From Cranoglanis bouderius (taxonomy: Eukaryota > Chordata > Actinopteri > Siluriformes > Cranoglanididae): a DNA stretch of 64,000 nucleotides. The notes beneath the pieces were generated by a model that saw only the letters and a list, made by a program, of their open reading frames with translations, had not been told where the DNA came from and ran no database searches. A program made the translations under genes and the position numbers. The stretch spans positions 33,972,399 to 34,036,398 of the forward strand of contig CM042535.1 of the NCBI GenBank assembly GCA_023630585.1, in the 5' to 3' direction. Each line of letters opens with the position of its first letter. Within the stretch, counting starts at the first letter, position 1. Shown here piece after piece: positions 1 to 12,316 of this stretch.

Positions 1-483
1 GGCCTCTGGGTTCTTAGTCCAGTTTCTGTGTTTCACATCCAGTTGTTATTTTGAGCATATTTTAGGACTGACTGAGCATCTAGAGAAAGTGGACAAGAGG
101 TCAGTCTAAACCGGCTGCTTTGACCTCGAGCAAAATTCAGGTGAATTGTGGGATGGTGGCACATTTATCATGTTTCTATTCAGTGATGTCTCGGTATATT
201 TTAAACCCAGCTTAATGATGGAGAAGAATGTCCGTCCCCCCCCCCCCCCCACAGCCAACAGGATAGTTATGGCATTAATGCCATGTTTGAGTATTATTTC
301 CAGCATTATAGAATAATATGAATATTAAATATTAATCAATAATAATATTCATTATTAACTTAGAAGTTATATTAATTATAACTTATGTTTTGGATGAAAG
401 ATGTGATGAGGCGATGACATGTACCATGACAGAGAATATGTGACATAGGTTAACCATTGACGTTATAATGTATATCAGTGTAA
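1..483. other. no recognised feature; poly(C) run
   Basis: AT-rich non-coding sequence with a run of 17 C at 236-252. No exon or repeat end was recognised. Confidence 0.5.
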
Positions 484-675
484 ACATGAGTACAGCTCAT
501 TTACCAACAAACATCACTGTGAAAGACCGTGCAAAACAATTTCGTGCAATTGCAATTTCGCCAATTCACGTAGTTTTAAACAAAAAAAGCACAAAAACTC
601 TGGAAGATGCATCACAAATTTTGTCACAGTAACAGCAACAATCACAAAAAACGCCACGAAATCCTGTACGGACTG
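484..675 (+). repeat. dispersed repeat family A, 3' fragment
   Basis: This matches the second half of copies at 8580-8970, 33645-34054 and 63404-64000. Shared words include ACCAACAAACATCACTG, GCAAAACAATTTCGTGCA and the terminal GAAATCCTGTACGGACTG. The family looks like a non-autonomous DNA element: complete copies begin CAGTCCCTCCAGGATTTT and end with a near-complement of it. Only the right part is present here. Confidence 0.7.
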
Positions 676-1872
676 ATAAACAAGGATGGCAGAAGAATTG
701 AAAGTTATTTCCTGGTGCAGCTCTTCCCTATTAGATAACGTTTAAAATAGATTAAACATTTTACAGTGCAAACATACAGTACCATGGCAGTTGAAAAGCA
801 GAAGAACAGCTGATAACCCGAAGTATGACACATAAAAACGACCATGTGTCCGTGTATACCATGATATAACAACAACTGTGAATTTGGGGTGTACTGTATG
901 TGGCTTTGATGTCATTTTATCGGAAAGCTACATCCTTTTAACTAAACCTGTTGATTTATTTTCTTTGTCCATTATGTGAGACACTGGTTTATTTGACTAG
1001 ACAGTATCATCTGTTGTATGTGAGAACTGAAACCTCCGAAAGTGAATGTTTCTCATTTATAATCTTGCAGACTGGTTGTTTATCTTGTGGCCCAGTTGTT
1101 ATAACATGTGTGAGTGTGTTTGAGAGCGAACACGTGTTAAAATATATCCCTGGTCAGGAAGAGTTCAAACACATTGAGGCATGTTTTTCGAGACTCGTCT
1201 GAACTGTTTGTTTTATTTTCTCAGAGGCCTGCCAAATCAGGGCCAGCCTGTGAATTGGGCTTGATTGGTACCGCCTCTAACCTTTCCTGACCTCATGATG
1301 GATGGATTGGTATTTCCCGGTTCCGCATGCAAGGGCTCCGTTCGCTGTTCCAAACAATACACGTCTAATTTTTGTTTCTACTAGAATGTCAGCCATTTTG
1401 AGAAACAAAAGCTGGGCTATAACACAGAATCTAACAAGACATCTTGACAGTTATTATTTTTTGAGTGTTCATCTGGTGTGGCGTCGGTGGCGGAGGAACT
1501 GTGTGCGCTACCCATAATGCACTGCAAACGTTCGTCAGGTTTAAGACTGCGAAATGACTGCATGTTAAACCTAACGAATTCGACTCTAATTGCAAATTAG
1601 ATGCAAAACACTTGTAGATAAAGGCATTGAAATGGAAATATACAGTAGATCATCAGCATTTGCTGAGGGATTTCATATATGCTCATTCTCAAAAATGAAA
1701 AATTTTAGATTAGGAATTTATCGCTTAAATAACAGCAGCTTTGTGAGGAAACTAGAGACATGTATCCAACTGTTAGCAAACAGTGTCAACGTAACAAACT
1801 GTTTTGACCTTTTACATGTTAGTCTTTAGTTTATTGGTTATAAGAAATACTATTTAAATTAGATTTTTGAAT

Positions 1873-1911
<39 letters not shown>

Positions 1912-2203
1912 AAAGAAAATTGTGTATTGAGGCTCAATTTCATCTTGGACCAAACTGCACCTTCCATGAGGAATGTGCCTAATGCTTGCACTTCATGTGT
2001 ATGTTCCTACTGTAAATGGAGTTGTCATGTAGCAGGGCTGCTAAGTGCTTGCTCTACTTGTTTAGCGAATTCTCACAGTACTGAAATGGTGTTTCACGTG
2101 AATATTATAACCACATCTTTTACCTCTCCCTCACTCTGACTCCATCTCTCTTGAGCACTTAGAGCTATTGAGTCGGTATATGTTAGGAGAGAAGCAGCAG
2201 GAA
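676..2203. other. no recognised gene; short (TA)n and poly(T)
   Basis: Short open frames here lack exon-like codon use or family resemblance. A (TA)n tract followed by poly(T) lies at about 1873-1911. Confidence 0.45.
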
Positions 2204-2266
<63 letters not shown>

Positions 2267-2400
2267 TATTGCCATATAATAGACCTTTGAGTGTGATCTG
2301 TTCACAATGGTGTTGTAATTGGCCACCTAAAATGTCTTTGATTATTTTGGTTTTAACAGAAGTTGAGTACAGTGATGCTACATGTGAATGCATATGGATT

Positions 2401-2448
<48 letters not shown>

Positions 2449-2462
2449 TGAGAGAGAGAGAA
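2204..2462. repeat. (TG)n and (TG)n(AG)n microsatellites
   Basis: A (TG)n tract covers 2204-2264. A compound (TG)n(AG)n tract covers 2400-2462. Confidence 0.95.
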
Positions 2463-2559
2463 TGTGCCTCCTGTTGTGCGGGATCAAAAAAAAAATTAAA
2501 TGTGAAGGATTTTCAGCAAATCGATCAAAAACGATATTATATTAATGTTAAGGTTCATT

Positions 2560-3080
2560 TTATTAATTGGTAAGACTTGTGTTAGTAAGACTAATTCAAA
2601 TGGCAGGTTTATATCAACACACTCGTTCAAACAGATTGTTGTTTTTATAGCAGCAGCTTCTTCACAGGGACTTGTACAGCGCACATAATCTAAAATGAAT
2701 AATAAACCTTTCTATAAGGAGATGTTGATTGAAAATTTATGGAAGGAGTCTCCAGTGTCAGTGCTTTGTAACAGTAGGTTTTCCACTGCAGGAAAGTCTT
2801 CAGAACTTTGTGCTTTCTGGTTCTTGGTAACAGGAACTTGTTTTTGTGGACGTTCCCTTAACTGCAAATGAATAAAAACTGTGAAGTGTCCTTCTTTAAT
2901 TAATAAATACATTTAATTGTTGACAAATTGCTGGGGTATGAGAGGAATAAAACAATTCACAATGTGCTGTTCTTCGGGGTGGTAGCAGTAACACAGCTTT
3001 GTGTCAGGTCGCACCACACCAACCCGTCGTTGATTATTTTCCTATAACAGCATGCCCGCAAGTGTTTTATTCCTTACATA
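2560..3080 (+). repeat. dispersed MITE-like repeat family B
   Basis: The segment shares blocks with 51590-51870 (GACTTGTA...CATAATCTAA; AAGGAGATGTT; GGAAGGAGTCTCCAGTGTCAG) and with 9345-9700. Its right end contains GATTATTTTCCTATAACAGCATG, which recurs in variants at 3926-3980, 9530-9555 and 22560-22650. The terminal TATAACAGCA words in opposite orientation suggest a terminal-inverted-repeat element, but ends and target duplication are not resolved. Confidence 0.55.
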
Positions 3081-4535
3081 TACTTGTAAAATATAAAAAC
3101 GAGTCATTGTTAATGGTAAAAATGTGAACCAGTGTTGTTTTTTTGTACAACATATGATCAATGATGCCATATTTTTTATTCTTGATTTTCCTCGTCCAAA
3201 ATCAGCCATTTTGATCTTTAATCAAAATGGACAGCAAATCTCATTCTTCGTGTACTGAACTGAATTAAAGCAAATTCGCTGGAATTGAGCAGCTGCGTGT
3301 ATGTAGCCGTGATGGACTCGAGTCGAGGAAATAAAGCAGCTCGGTGATTGATTGATCACACTGAGGTTTGATTGCTCGACAGATCGATGGCTCCTTCCTG
3401 GCTCGGACAGCGCACTGGAGTCAGGGGCAGTGGGCTTTTTTCTGTCATTTAAAAAAAAAAAAATTTAAGGGTAATGGAACAGGAAAGCTTGTTCTCAGCT
3501 GCCATCTTTATTTAAAGCCAAATAATGTGGGCTATTTTTTGAAAGGTAGGAAAATGGCCTAGTATATTTATGATTGTAACCTTGCTTTTAGAATCATAAG
3601 GCTTTTTTTTCTCTCCTTATTCTTTTGTTGAATTCTCGTATGGTTTATTTTAGAGGTGCTTAGGTTCGGATGGCAAGGACTAAACGTATTTAATCTGTTG
3701 CCATTGTACAAAATAGGGTCCAGCTGTCTGAGTCTATGACCGAGTGAGAACTGAAGCAAATAATCTTGGTTAAATTTGAAATATGACATCAATTTGATCT
3801 GCTCACCCATTACGTGCTTAATTTTCTAAACGTCAACCTCATTTATTTAATTAGTGTTAATCGCTGTTTCATAATGACTACCACCTGATAGTGATTCAGT
3901 TAGTATGGATTTCTATTTATTATGCAAGGAATATATCGGGGCATGCTGGGATAGAAAAATAATCAACAATGGGGAGGTGCGAACGCGGCAAGACCAAATG
4001 GTTATAATTCCATAAGCTAACAAACGTGTTGCTAGGCAACACATCAACTGTTTCCCACGCACAGGCTCGCTTATCTCAGTATTCCTCAGTATTTGCAGAA
4101 ATCAGTATTCCTGATCAACTTGCTTGAGATCGTTTCCTCCCTCGTCGTTATCTGATGACTGTTAATCAATTTGGTGTAATGTGATTTTCAGAGATGTATA
4201 CATATTTGTGAATTTTGTATAATCAACCAATCATACACACTCTGTGGACTAACATACAGTATATAATGCAGTTTTTTTTTTTTAAAAAAAAGGGATTTTC
4301 ACCCCAATATGATGGACTGGGTTATACAGTGATACCATCCTTCCCACACAGAGAGCATGGCCAGTTATTCCTCACTTATTCTGGCAATATCGTGATTTAA
4401 ATGCTCTTCTGTTGTGCCACTCGAGAGCCCATGGAAAGCATCTTTACCAGTTCAAGTACTTGACTGGCACTAAACTTGGTATAATGTTTATTTGTACTGG
4501 TTGAGCTTCGTAGAAATGTTTATTAACCAAATATA
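3081..4535. other. no gene seen; family B fragment near 3926-3980
   Basis: AT-rich DNA with a short fragment of repeat family B (around CGGGGCATGCTGGGAT...AATAATCAAC, 3926-3980). Nothing else is supported. Confidence 0.4.
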
Positions 4536-6047
4536 CAGGTGCATCTCAATAAATTAGAATGTCGTGGAAAAGTTCATTTATTTCAGTAATTCAACTCAAA
4601 TTGTGAAACTCGTGTATTAAATAAATTCAATGCACACAGACTGAAGTAGTTTAAGTCTTTGGTGCTTTTAATTGTGATGATTTTGGCTCACATTTAACAA
4701 AAACCCACCAATTCACTATCTCAACAAATTAGAATACTTCATAAGACCAATAAAAAAACATTTTTAGTGAATTGTTGGCCTTCTGGAAAGTATGTTCATT
4801 TACTGTACATGTACTCAATACTTGGTAGGGGCTCCTTTTGCTTTAATTACTGCCTCAATTCGGCGTGGCATGGAGGTGATCAGTTTGTGGCACTGCTGAG
4901 GTGGTATGGAAGCCCAGGTTTCTTTGACAGTGGCCTTCAGCTCATCTGCATTTTTTGGTCTCTTGTTTCTCATTTTCCTCTTGACAATACCCCATAGAGA
5001 ATCTATGGGTGTGGTGAGTTTTCTGGCCAGTCAAGCACACCAACACCATGGTCATTTAACCAACTTTTGGTGCTTTTGGCAGTGTGGGCAGGTGCCAAAT
5101 CCTGCTGGAAAATGAAATCAACATCTTCAAAAAGCTGGTCAGCAGAAGGAAGCATGAACGGCTCCAAAATTTCTTGGTAAACGGGTGCAGTGACTTTGGT
5201 TTTCAAAAAACACAATGGACCAACACCAGCAGATGACATGGCACCCCAAATCATCACGGACTGTGGAAACTTAACACTGGACTTAAAGCAACTTGGGCTA
5301 TGAGCTTCTCCACCCTTCCTCCAGACTATATGGACCTTGGTTTCCAAATGAAATACAAAACTTGCTCTCATCTGAAAAGAGGACTTTGGACCACTGGGCA
5401 ACAGTCCAGTTCTTCTTCTCCTTAGCCCAGGTAAGATGCCTCTGACGTTGTCTGTGGTTCAGGAGTGGCTTAACAAGAGGAATACGACAACTGTAGACAA
5501 ATTCCTTGACACGTCTGTTTGTGGTGGCTCTTGATGCCTTGACCCCAGCCTCAGTCCATTCCTTGTGAAGTTCACTCAAATTCTTGAATCGATTTTGCTT
5601 GACAATCCTCATAAGGCTGCGGTTCTCTCGGTTGGTTGTGCATCTTTTTCTTCCACGCTTTTTCCTTCCACTCAACTTTCTGTTAACATGCTTGGATACA
5701 GCACTCTGTGAACAGCCAGCTTCTTTGGCAATGAATGTTTGTGGCTTACCTAGTGAACCAAACTGAGAGACCATTTTGAAGGCTCAGGAAACCTTTGCAG
5801 GTGTTTTGAGTTGATTAGCTGATTGGCATGTCACCATATTCTAATTTGTTGAGATAGTGAATTGGTGGGTTTTTATTAAATGTGAGCCAAAATCATCACA
5901 ATTAAGAATTAAGAATTAAGAACCAAAGACTTAAACTACTTCAGTCTGTGTGCATTGAATTTATTTAATACACGAGTTTCACAATTTGAGTTGAATTACT
6001 GAAATAAATGAACTTTTCCACGACATTCTAATTTATTGAGATGCACC
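4536..6047 (-). mobile_element. Tc1/mariner element, family 1, near full length (about 1.5 kb)
   Basis: Terminal inverted repeats begin CAGGTGCATCTCAATAAATT and extend inward for roughly 200 bp at each end (from 4536, and its complement ending at 6047). The left end sits at a TA dinucleotide. The right end lacks its TA and runs directly into a partial repeat of the terminus (AGGTGCATCTC), so it has been rearranged. A tandem AATTAAG triplication near 5900 lies in the right arm. The interior encodes a frameshifted transposase on the - strand. Related deleted copies lie at 24729-25533 and 53952-55105. Confidence 0.93.
4815..5774 (-). pseudogene. Tc1-family transposase, frameshifted (family 1)
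   Basis: Read from the ATG at 5774 (MVSQFGSLGK) to a stop at 4815 (...KGAPTKY). The N-terminal paired-like helix-turn-helix (FIAKEAGCSQSAVSKHVN) and basic GRKKRGRKR linker are intact. The first catalytic Asp is in LFSDESKF and the second in QQDLAPAHT. A frameshift lies near 5300-5400. A second lesion near 5003 destroys the frame just before the third catalytic site, which reads PIDSLWG instead of the Tc1 PIENLWG, so Asp would replace Glu. Length is close to the usual 340 residues. In nature this is a cut-and-paste transposase; here it is inactive. Confidence 0.9.
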
Positions 6048-6395
6048 AGGTGCATCTCAGGTGAAGGACTACAGGTGAAGGACTAGTAGTGCTTTGTCCA
6101 CACTGCACTGTATATTATATATGTGTATATTTTTTTTGTCATGCTATTGTGGCCCTTACTATTAATAATACTCAGACATGGTTGAACTTTAACCCATGCA
6201 TTTATATACTGTACAATAGCTGTGAATTTGCTTGTGCCTGCAGATAGCTTGTTTCAAATGTTCTCGAAAGTGGACTCTGATTTTTGGACCAAACTGTAAG
6301 TGTATTTAAATTTGAGTGCTGATTTTGGCACTGAACACTGAAGTAAGAAAATTAATTTAAAGTCTGTAGGCAGTTGCTGATGGTGTGTACGTGAG

Positions 6396-6445
<50 letters not shown>

Positions 6446-6856
6446 CGCAGCGTGTCGGCGTTGCTGAGGTGATGGAACACAGGATTGTATTCTGTAGTTA
6501 ATGTAGAACTGTCACTAAGCAATAAGCTGTGGATCTGATGCTCCTTGGAGACTCGTGTAGAGAGAGAAGCAGTTTCACTCTCTTTCTGCTCATCTGATTC
6601 CTTCTCTCGCTCTCTCATCCTTTTTCTTTCTCCCTCGCCATTTCTTTAGCGCTGGTGCCATCTGTTATCTCTGTGTTTGAGCTCTGTAAAAGAGCGCCTG
6701 TCTGTCTCGAACATTCCGCTCAGACACATACACAATGAATGAGTTTTTTTTTTTTTTTTTTTTTTTCATGGCGTGTTGGACGCAATCATGACTCAAAAAT
6801 GGGAATGAAAATATACAGGCAAGGCAACGTACATACAACACAATTAATGATTAATA
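6048..6856. other. no gene; (GT)n and poly(T)
   Basis: Contains (GT)n at 6400-6442 and poly(T) at about 6745-6766. The stretch 6600-6720 is non-repetitive but shows no coding signature. Confidence 0.5.
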
Positions 6857-7349
6857 CAGTTGCAGTCAAAATTATTCAACCCCTGTTGCAAATCAGGTTT
6901 ATTGTCAAAATTTACAGACTTTCAGCTGTTTGCAGTGAACAAATCAAACAAAAACAATTGAAATAGTTCAACACAACGAAGTGGTTTCCCCAAATTCAAC
7001 TGAAAATGCAACTTATAATGACTTCTCCAGTCTCAAAATGATTCAACCCCCTGAATAGAATCCAGCACAAATATGCAAAACAGGTGTTGTCTCAAGCACA
7101 CTTGATGCTTGAATCAAGGGCTTCATTAGTTGCACCAGGTGTGCTTGAGCTGGAACACATGAAATACCTGAACTGGTTAGGGGTTTGTTGAGTGTCACGT
7201 TTGACTGCATGTTACAAATAAGGCTAGGTCAAAAGAATTTTTTCAACCTTGTGATGAACTATTTCAATTGTTTCTGTTTGATTTGTTCACTGCAAACAGC
7301 TGAAAGTCTGGAAAATTTGATGGGGGTTGAATAATTTTGACTGCGACTG
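6857..7349. mobile_element. Tc1-like non-autonomous deletion derivative (family 2), 493 bp
   Basis: The ends are CAGTTGCAGTCAAAATTATT at 6857 and its near-complement ending at 7349, each next to TA. The arms carry an outer and an inner copy of the ATTATTCAACCCC-type word (inner copy near 7035-7050), which is the IR/DR layout of Sleeping Beauty-like elements. No transposase remains. The parent family, with transposase, is at 25562-26693. Confidence 0.88.
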
Positions 7350-7529
7350 TATATATTAAATGGATAAATAGATCAGATATCAGTAAATAAATAGTGCAAT
7401 AATAGTATAATAATAAATAGTATAATGATAAATATATGTAAATTACTTGCATACAGTAGATTTTTATAGAATAAACACAGTAGGCCAAAATCTGAGAAAA
7501 TCAATTAATAATGATAAAGCGATTGGAGG

Positions 7530-7621
<92 letters not shown>

Positions 7622-8224
7622 TAAAAATATATAAATACACATATATTTGGAAGGTATTAGAGAATATCTTTATATATTGTACGTAACATGTAGAAAGGAA
7701 GATGCAAATTTTTGCATTAACTATTAACATCATATCATAAATTACTTGCCCATATTTTGTTACCGCTGATAATAAAGGAACTTATGTGATACCTAACCTA
7801 TGTGAAACCTTCCCGCCTCACAGCGCCAAGGTCCCTGTTTCCACCTTGACCCTGACCAGGATACAGCGTTTACTGAATAATGAATGAGTTTGATAACCTA
7901 ACCGTCTCCCGTATAAATTCGATTAAGAATTTCTTGTGCGATATCGGCACAGCATAACCGGTTTGACATGACCACAATACGTGGCACTGAAATGTACGTT
8001 TAGGGCTATAAATACGCTCATTCTAGGGCAGTATTAATTATACAAGTATGACACTGTTAATTGATTGCTCCACTAAAAGGTTTGATGAGTGCTTGGTTAG
8101 TTTATCTTTTTAATTGTGGGCACATTTACTTTACTGGAGAGCACACTGAATTGTTTTATTCAATCAACAAATCAAAATAGCAAATTAAAAGAGCAATAAA
8201 AAAAAAAAAAAAAAAGCCTAAATC

Positions 8225-8267
<43 letters not shown>

Positions 8268-8579
8268 ACAGTTTTAAGACTTTGATTTAGCGTCTCGTGA
8301 CTAAATTAGGTTGTACCATGTACCAAAATTAAATAAATACTTTTCTGTCCGTTTCCTGTCCAGTCACTTGCCAGCCCTGCCTAAGCTTCGTGCTGTCTGC
8401 CGCGGCACTAGTTGATTATACAGAATAATAGGACGTGCTGGATCAAGTGCTATTTTATAAGCTGATAAGTAATGGCAGCGGAAGCCATATTATAAACTAA
8501 ATTTGTTATGATTAATATGAGTATAGTCTTATAGTCTATTATTATGCAGCAACATGCTGGTAATATACTATTCCCTTTA
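7350..8579. other. no gene; long (TA)n, SINE-like fragment, (AC)n
   Basis: A pure (TA)n tract covers 7532-7612. A fragment of the SINE-like repeat lies at about 7812-7888 and matches 9258-9335 (CCCTGTTTCCACCTTGACCC). Poly(A) lies at 8196-8215 and (AC)n at 8227-8266. Confidence 0.7.
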
Positions 8580-8970
8580 CAGTCGCTCCAGGATTTCGGC
8601 ATTTTGCGATCGCAGAAATGAACGCAAAATCAAGCAAACCCCGCACTATTCAGAGAAGCTTGAAAACTTTTTCAAAATCACTGCAGATCTGCCGCAGATT
8701 CGGGCCAAGACGCGCCATGTGACGTCATCACAACGCGCATTCAGCCAAAGCCCTCTTTGATTCACGTGCGTCGGACGTGAGTACGGCTAAAAGGTCTCAT
8801 TTACCGACAAACATCACTGCGAAAGAGCGTGCAAAACATTTTCGTGCAGTTTCGCCATTTTAAGTAGCTTTCCGGAGAAACAAAAACAACTCTGCAAATT
8901 GCATCACAATTGTTTTTTAAAAAGCTGCAGCAAAATCCAGCATTTTTGGCCACAGCAATCACAAACAAAC
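8580..8970 (+). repeat. dispersed repeat family A, right end missing
   Basis: Begins CAGTCGCTCCAGGATTTCGG. It shares GATCGCAGAAATGAACG, ACGCGCCATGTGACGTCATC and ACGCGCATTCAGCC with 33645-34054 and 63880-64000. The match stops after the CATTTTTGGCCACAGCAATC block, so the terminal part is lost. Confidence 0.75.
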
Positions 8971-9224
8971 AAAAAAAAAACCTCAATGCTTATTTTATTT
9001 CTATTTTACCGTATTCACCCTTAAAAAGTTTCATTATGAAATTCTTGCTTTCTCTTGCATGTACATTACATTTGACAGCAAAGACAAAAAGAGCACCGTC
9101 TCCTCATCTCTTGATTGCTGTGGAATGTGTGTTACAGTGAGCCTACAGCAGAGGTGTGCGTTTATTTATACCACTGTTTTTAAAAAAAATTTTTTTTTAA
9201 ACATTTATTTATAGCCCTGCGCTG

Positions 9225-9340
9225 TTCAGGGTGCCACAGTGGTACAGCGGGTAACATTCCCGCCTCACAGCCAGACGGTCCCTGTTTCCACCTTGACCCT
9301 GACCAGCATACAGCATTCACCGAATAATGAATGAGTTAGT
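9225..9340 (+). repeat. SINE-like fragment with tRNA-like head
   Basis: Starts with a head of the form GTGCCACAGTGGTACAGCGG and then jumps to the variant body shared with 7812-7888. It is truncated at the 3' side. Confidence 0.55.
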
Positions 9341-9344
9341 AAAC

Positions 9345-9700
9345 AGCGCTGTTAAATTCCCAAATCTGATTGGTCAGAAGTTGTTGATTCATTTTCTGTA
9401 ACTGCGAACCTATGAGTCGTTCCAGCTGCAAGGCAGATTATAGGTATATACTGTATTAATCTGGTCGTTCTAATACATCATGGTTGCTATAGTAACAACC
9501 TATTCTCAAGAGGTGTGAATGACAGTTCGGGGTGTGCTGTTGTGAGAAAATAATCAACGTCGTTATTTTTCTGCAAGAACACACCTCGCCGTACTTTGTT
9601 CTTTACCTTGTCGTCATGGTTACACTCAGGTGAACGACGGAGCATCCTACACAGCAGGATTTTGTGTATTTCTTTCAGATTAGTACTCTTACTGTGATGA
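9345..9700 (+). repeat. family B MITE-like repeat, diverged
   Basis: AATCTGATTGGTCAGAAGTT and the TCGTTCTAATAC...ATAGTAAC blocks match 51600-51720. The ends are not defined. Confidence 0.5.
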
Positions 9701-10722
9701 AAACCGCTGCATTGTGACAACTCTGTACAAACAAGGATGTACAGAATTTATGCTATATTTATGACTGTATTTATGAAACAACCCCCCCCGCAATACCTCG
9801 AGAGAGGATACGTGATCATATTAATGATTAATTACGTTAATTCGATTAATTAGTGATCACTAATGGTTGGTATATACAATTAATGTTCATTTAAATTGTA
9901 TATACGTATTTCAGAATTGTACATAATTGGGCGTCGCTGTTTAGTAATTGAGATACAGAACCGTTAGAGAGAATCTTATAATTCCAAGATATCGATATGT
10001 GTAAGGCGGCCATGATCGATACAAGAGGATGTAAAGCATCTGCTTCTGCGTCTACTTTGAATGAAGAGGCTTGAAGCTCCCCAAACTCTCAGCGAGTACA
10101 TTTTCTCATTCACGCTTTCAGGCCTTTCTTTGCTTTCTCCATTAACTTCTCTTAGTCCCTCGTTACTCTCTCCTCTCCTCTGTAAAAAAAAAAAAAAAAA
10201 AAAGGGGAAAAAAAGAAGAGCATCTTCTTTTGCAATTTTGCCTAGTTATAGTCCAAAGCTGGTCCCCCCTACTCTCTCTCTCGCTGTATCTCTCCATAGC
10301 TTGTGCATCCAGCCATGACTGTGATGCTCACTGCCCTGAGCCCTATAACACACCCAATTAGAGAGTGTGAGAGAGAGAGAGAGAAGGAAGGAGGGAGGGG
10401 AGGGGGGATAGAGAGGGTGAAAAGTAAAAGATAGATCCCTGTTCACGCATCATGAGAGGTACAGATGAGGATCGGGTGCTAGGTGTACTGTTTGTTTTTT
10501 TTTCTTTTTTCTTTTTTTCTTCTTCTTCAGGAAGGGAGTGTGAGTATAATAAACTGTTAATAGTTCATGGCACAGCTCGTTTTGTACTGAGAAAAGAATG
10601 GTCTTTCGTCTTCTTCCTCTTTTTGTCTCTCTCATTCTCTCTGGTATTTTCCTTCGCGTATGTTCCATTGTGTATGAATTAATCACGCATACATCCAGTC
10701 AGCACACACACTATACAGTATA
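9701..10722. other. no gene; low-complexity A- and GA-rich DNA
   Basis: Poly(A) at 10183-10203, a (GA)n patch at 10366-10385 and pyrimidine-rich tracts at 10490-10530. Open frames here are products of low complexity. Confidence 0.5.
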
Positions 10723-11205
10723 CACCGATCAGCCATAACATTAAAACCACTGACAAGTGACATTGATTATCTGATATTGATGCTCTGGGCAGTGTTCTGC
10801 TGGGAAACCTTGGGTCCTGACATTCATCTGGATGTTATTCCCTAATGGTAGTGGTCTCTTTCAGCAGGATGATGCGCCCTGCCACACTGCAAAAATGGTT
10901 CAGGAATGGTTTGAGGAACATGACAAGCAGTTCAAGGTGTTGACTCGGCCTCCAGATTCCTCAGATCTCAATCCGATCGAGCATCTGTGGGATGTGTTGG
11001 ACAAACAAGTCCGATCCACGGAGGCCCAACCTCACGACTTACAGGATTTAAAGGATCTGCTGCTAACATCCTGGTGCCAGATACCACAGCACACCTTCAG
11101 AGGTGTTGTGGAGCCCATGCCTCGACGAAATAGAGCTGTTTTGGCGGCACAAGGGGGACCTACACAATATTAGGCAGGTGGTTTTAATGTTATGGCTGAT
11201 CAGTG
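10723..11205 (+). mobile_element. Tc1-like element (family 3), internally deleted, 483 bp
   Basis: Terminal repeats CACCGATCAGCCATAACATT at 10723 and its near-complement ending at 11205 are both flanked by TA. Only about 100 bp of the left side remains before the sequence jumps into the C-terminal third of the transposase gene. The missing N-terminal type occurs at 48110-48425. Confidence 0.92.
10832..11173 (+). pseudogene. C-terminal transposase remnant (family 3)
   Basis: The 113-codon frame reads through QQDDAPCHTAK (second catalytic Asp) and SDLNPIEHLWD (third catalytic Glu) to PMPRRNRAVLAAQGG and a stop just before the right TIR. The helix-turn-helix and first Asp have been deleted. The frame is uninterrupted, which points to a fairly recent deletion derivative. 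It cannot be an active transposase. Confidence 0.9.
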
Positions 11206-11234
11206 TATATAGCTTATTGCATTTGCTATATAAT

Positions 11235-11525
11235 TTCTAGGACCACAAATTGCACAGCCTTCAGGCGTTAGTGGAACTACAACTGAAATTGTGTGTTGTG
11301 GTCCGATGACTTTTTGGTCTGCAGACAAGAAATACCCCTAAACCCTTTGTGAAACATGGCGGTGGATCAGTGATGCTTTTGAGGCTGTTTTATGGCCGGT
11401 GGCAGAAGCTTTCGGAAAGATTAAGAGCGTCTTGCATTGCGCCCAAAACCTGATTGCCTCTGCCAGGAGGTTCCAACTTGGTTGTACATTCATTTTTTCA
11501 AGATCGTGATCCCAAACGTATATAG
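11235..11525 (+). pseudogene. degenerate Tc1 transposase remnant
   Basis: Translation of about 11290-11525 in broken frames gives KHGGGSVML, the conserved Tc1 block before the second catalytic Asp, and a decayed FFQDRDPK for QQDNDPK. No termini were identified. Confidence 0.65.
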
Positions 11526-11579
11526 GGTCAGCACAGGGGTCACGATATCAACGATTTACATTGACCGTCTTTACATTTC

Positions 11580-11883
11580 AACCCTATTACATCCACACAC
11601 ACACACACACACACGTAAAACTAAAAACATAAACAAGCTTAAAATGTTCTACATGGAGAAGTATCCAAGCTCCAAGTCCAACTTTACATTTTTCAGTTTT
11701 ACATATTCAATTTCATTCACTTTTAAGAAGGATGGCAATAATTCCAGACTGTTTTTATGTCTCTAATACAGCATATATGCCTGTGCTTTGTGTCCTTCAC
11801 AGCTGCAGGCATTTTGTGTTCCTTTAAGAAAGCAGCATAAAGATTTAGAATTGTCATCAAGATTGAATGAAAGCATAGGCGTA
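11580..11883. other. no gene; short (CA)n
   Basis: (CA)n at about 11592-11615, otherwise AT-rich unique DNA. Confidence 0.5.
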
Positions 11884-12316
11884 GACTACGTTTACATGCA
11901 CATCAAATTTCGTTTAAGGTCTATATTCGGGTTGCAGCCATATTCTGAATACGATGTTTATACGCGTACAGGCATCTGAATATTCCTGTATGCATGGTTG
12001 TTGTAAGTGTGCCTGAGCTGCCATTCCTAAATACCTCGCCTACAGCTAAGCATCTGTTACACCCACAATTCCTTGCGGACTGACCATGCGCATAGATCTC
12101 CTTTCAGTGGATTTTCTGAATAAGGTGTTTACATGCAACAAATCTCCGATTAAAACGGGTATATTCCAGGGGTGGGAATCAGAATTTGGGGAATCAGAAT
12201 ATTGTCTTAATCTGAACCGGGCAATCAGATTGCGGCGTTTATACGACTCAGTACTAACCAGGATACTGCCAAATTCCGATTAATATCAGAATATTGATGT
12301 GCATGTAAACATAGTC
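11884..12316. mobile_element. MITE with 22-bp-class TIRs, 433 bp
   Basis: The left end GACTACGTTTACATGCACAT and the right end (complement GACTATGTTTACATGCACAT) match over at least 20 positions with one difference. The interior is non-coding. Superfamily is not certain and no clean target duplication was found. Confidence 0.8.

Noticed and set aside
951..1202. 83-codon frame rich in Cys and Phe
   Set aside because: No family resemblance, no conservation evidence available, AT-rich chance frame.
1302..1517. 71-codon frame as a host exon
   Set aside because: No recognisable domain, no convincing splice sites, and codon use looks random.
7447..7733. Open frames of YIYIYI type on both strands
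   Set aside because: Translations of a pure (TA)n tract; no gene.
10832..11173. Domesticated transposase gene
   Set aside because: It sits between intact TIRs and lacks the DNA-binding domain and first catalytic residue; a deletion derivative explains it.
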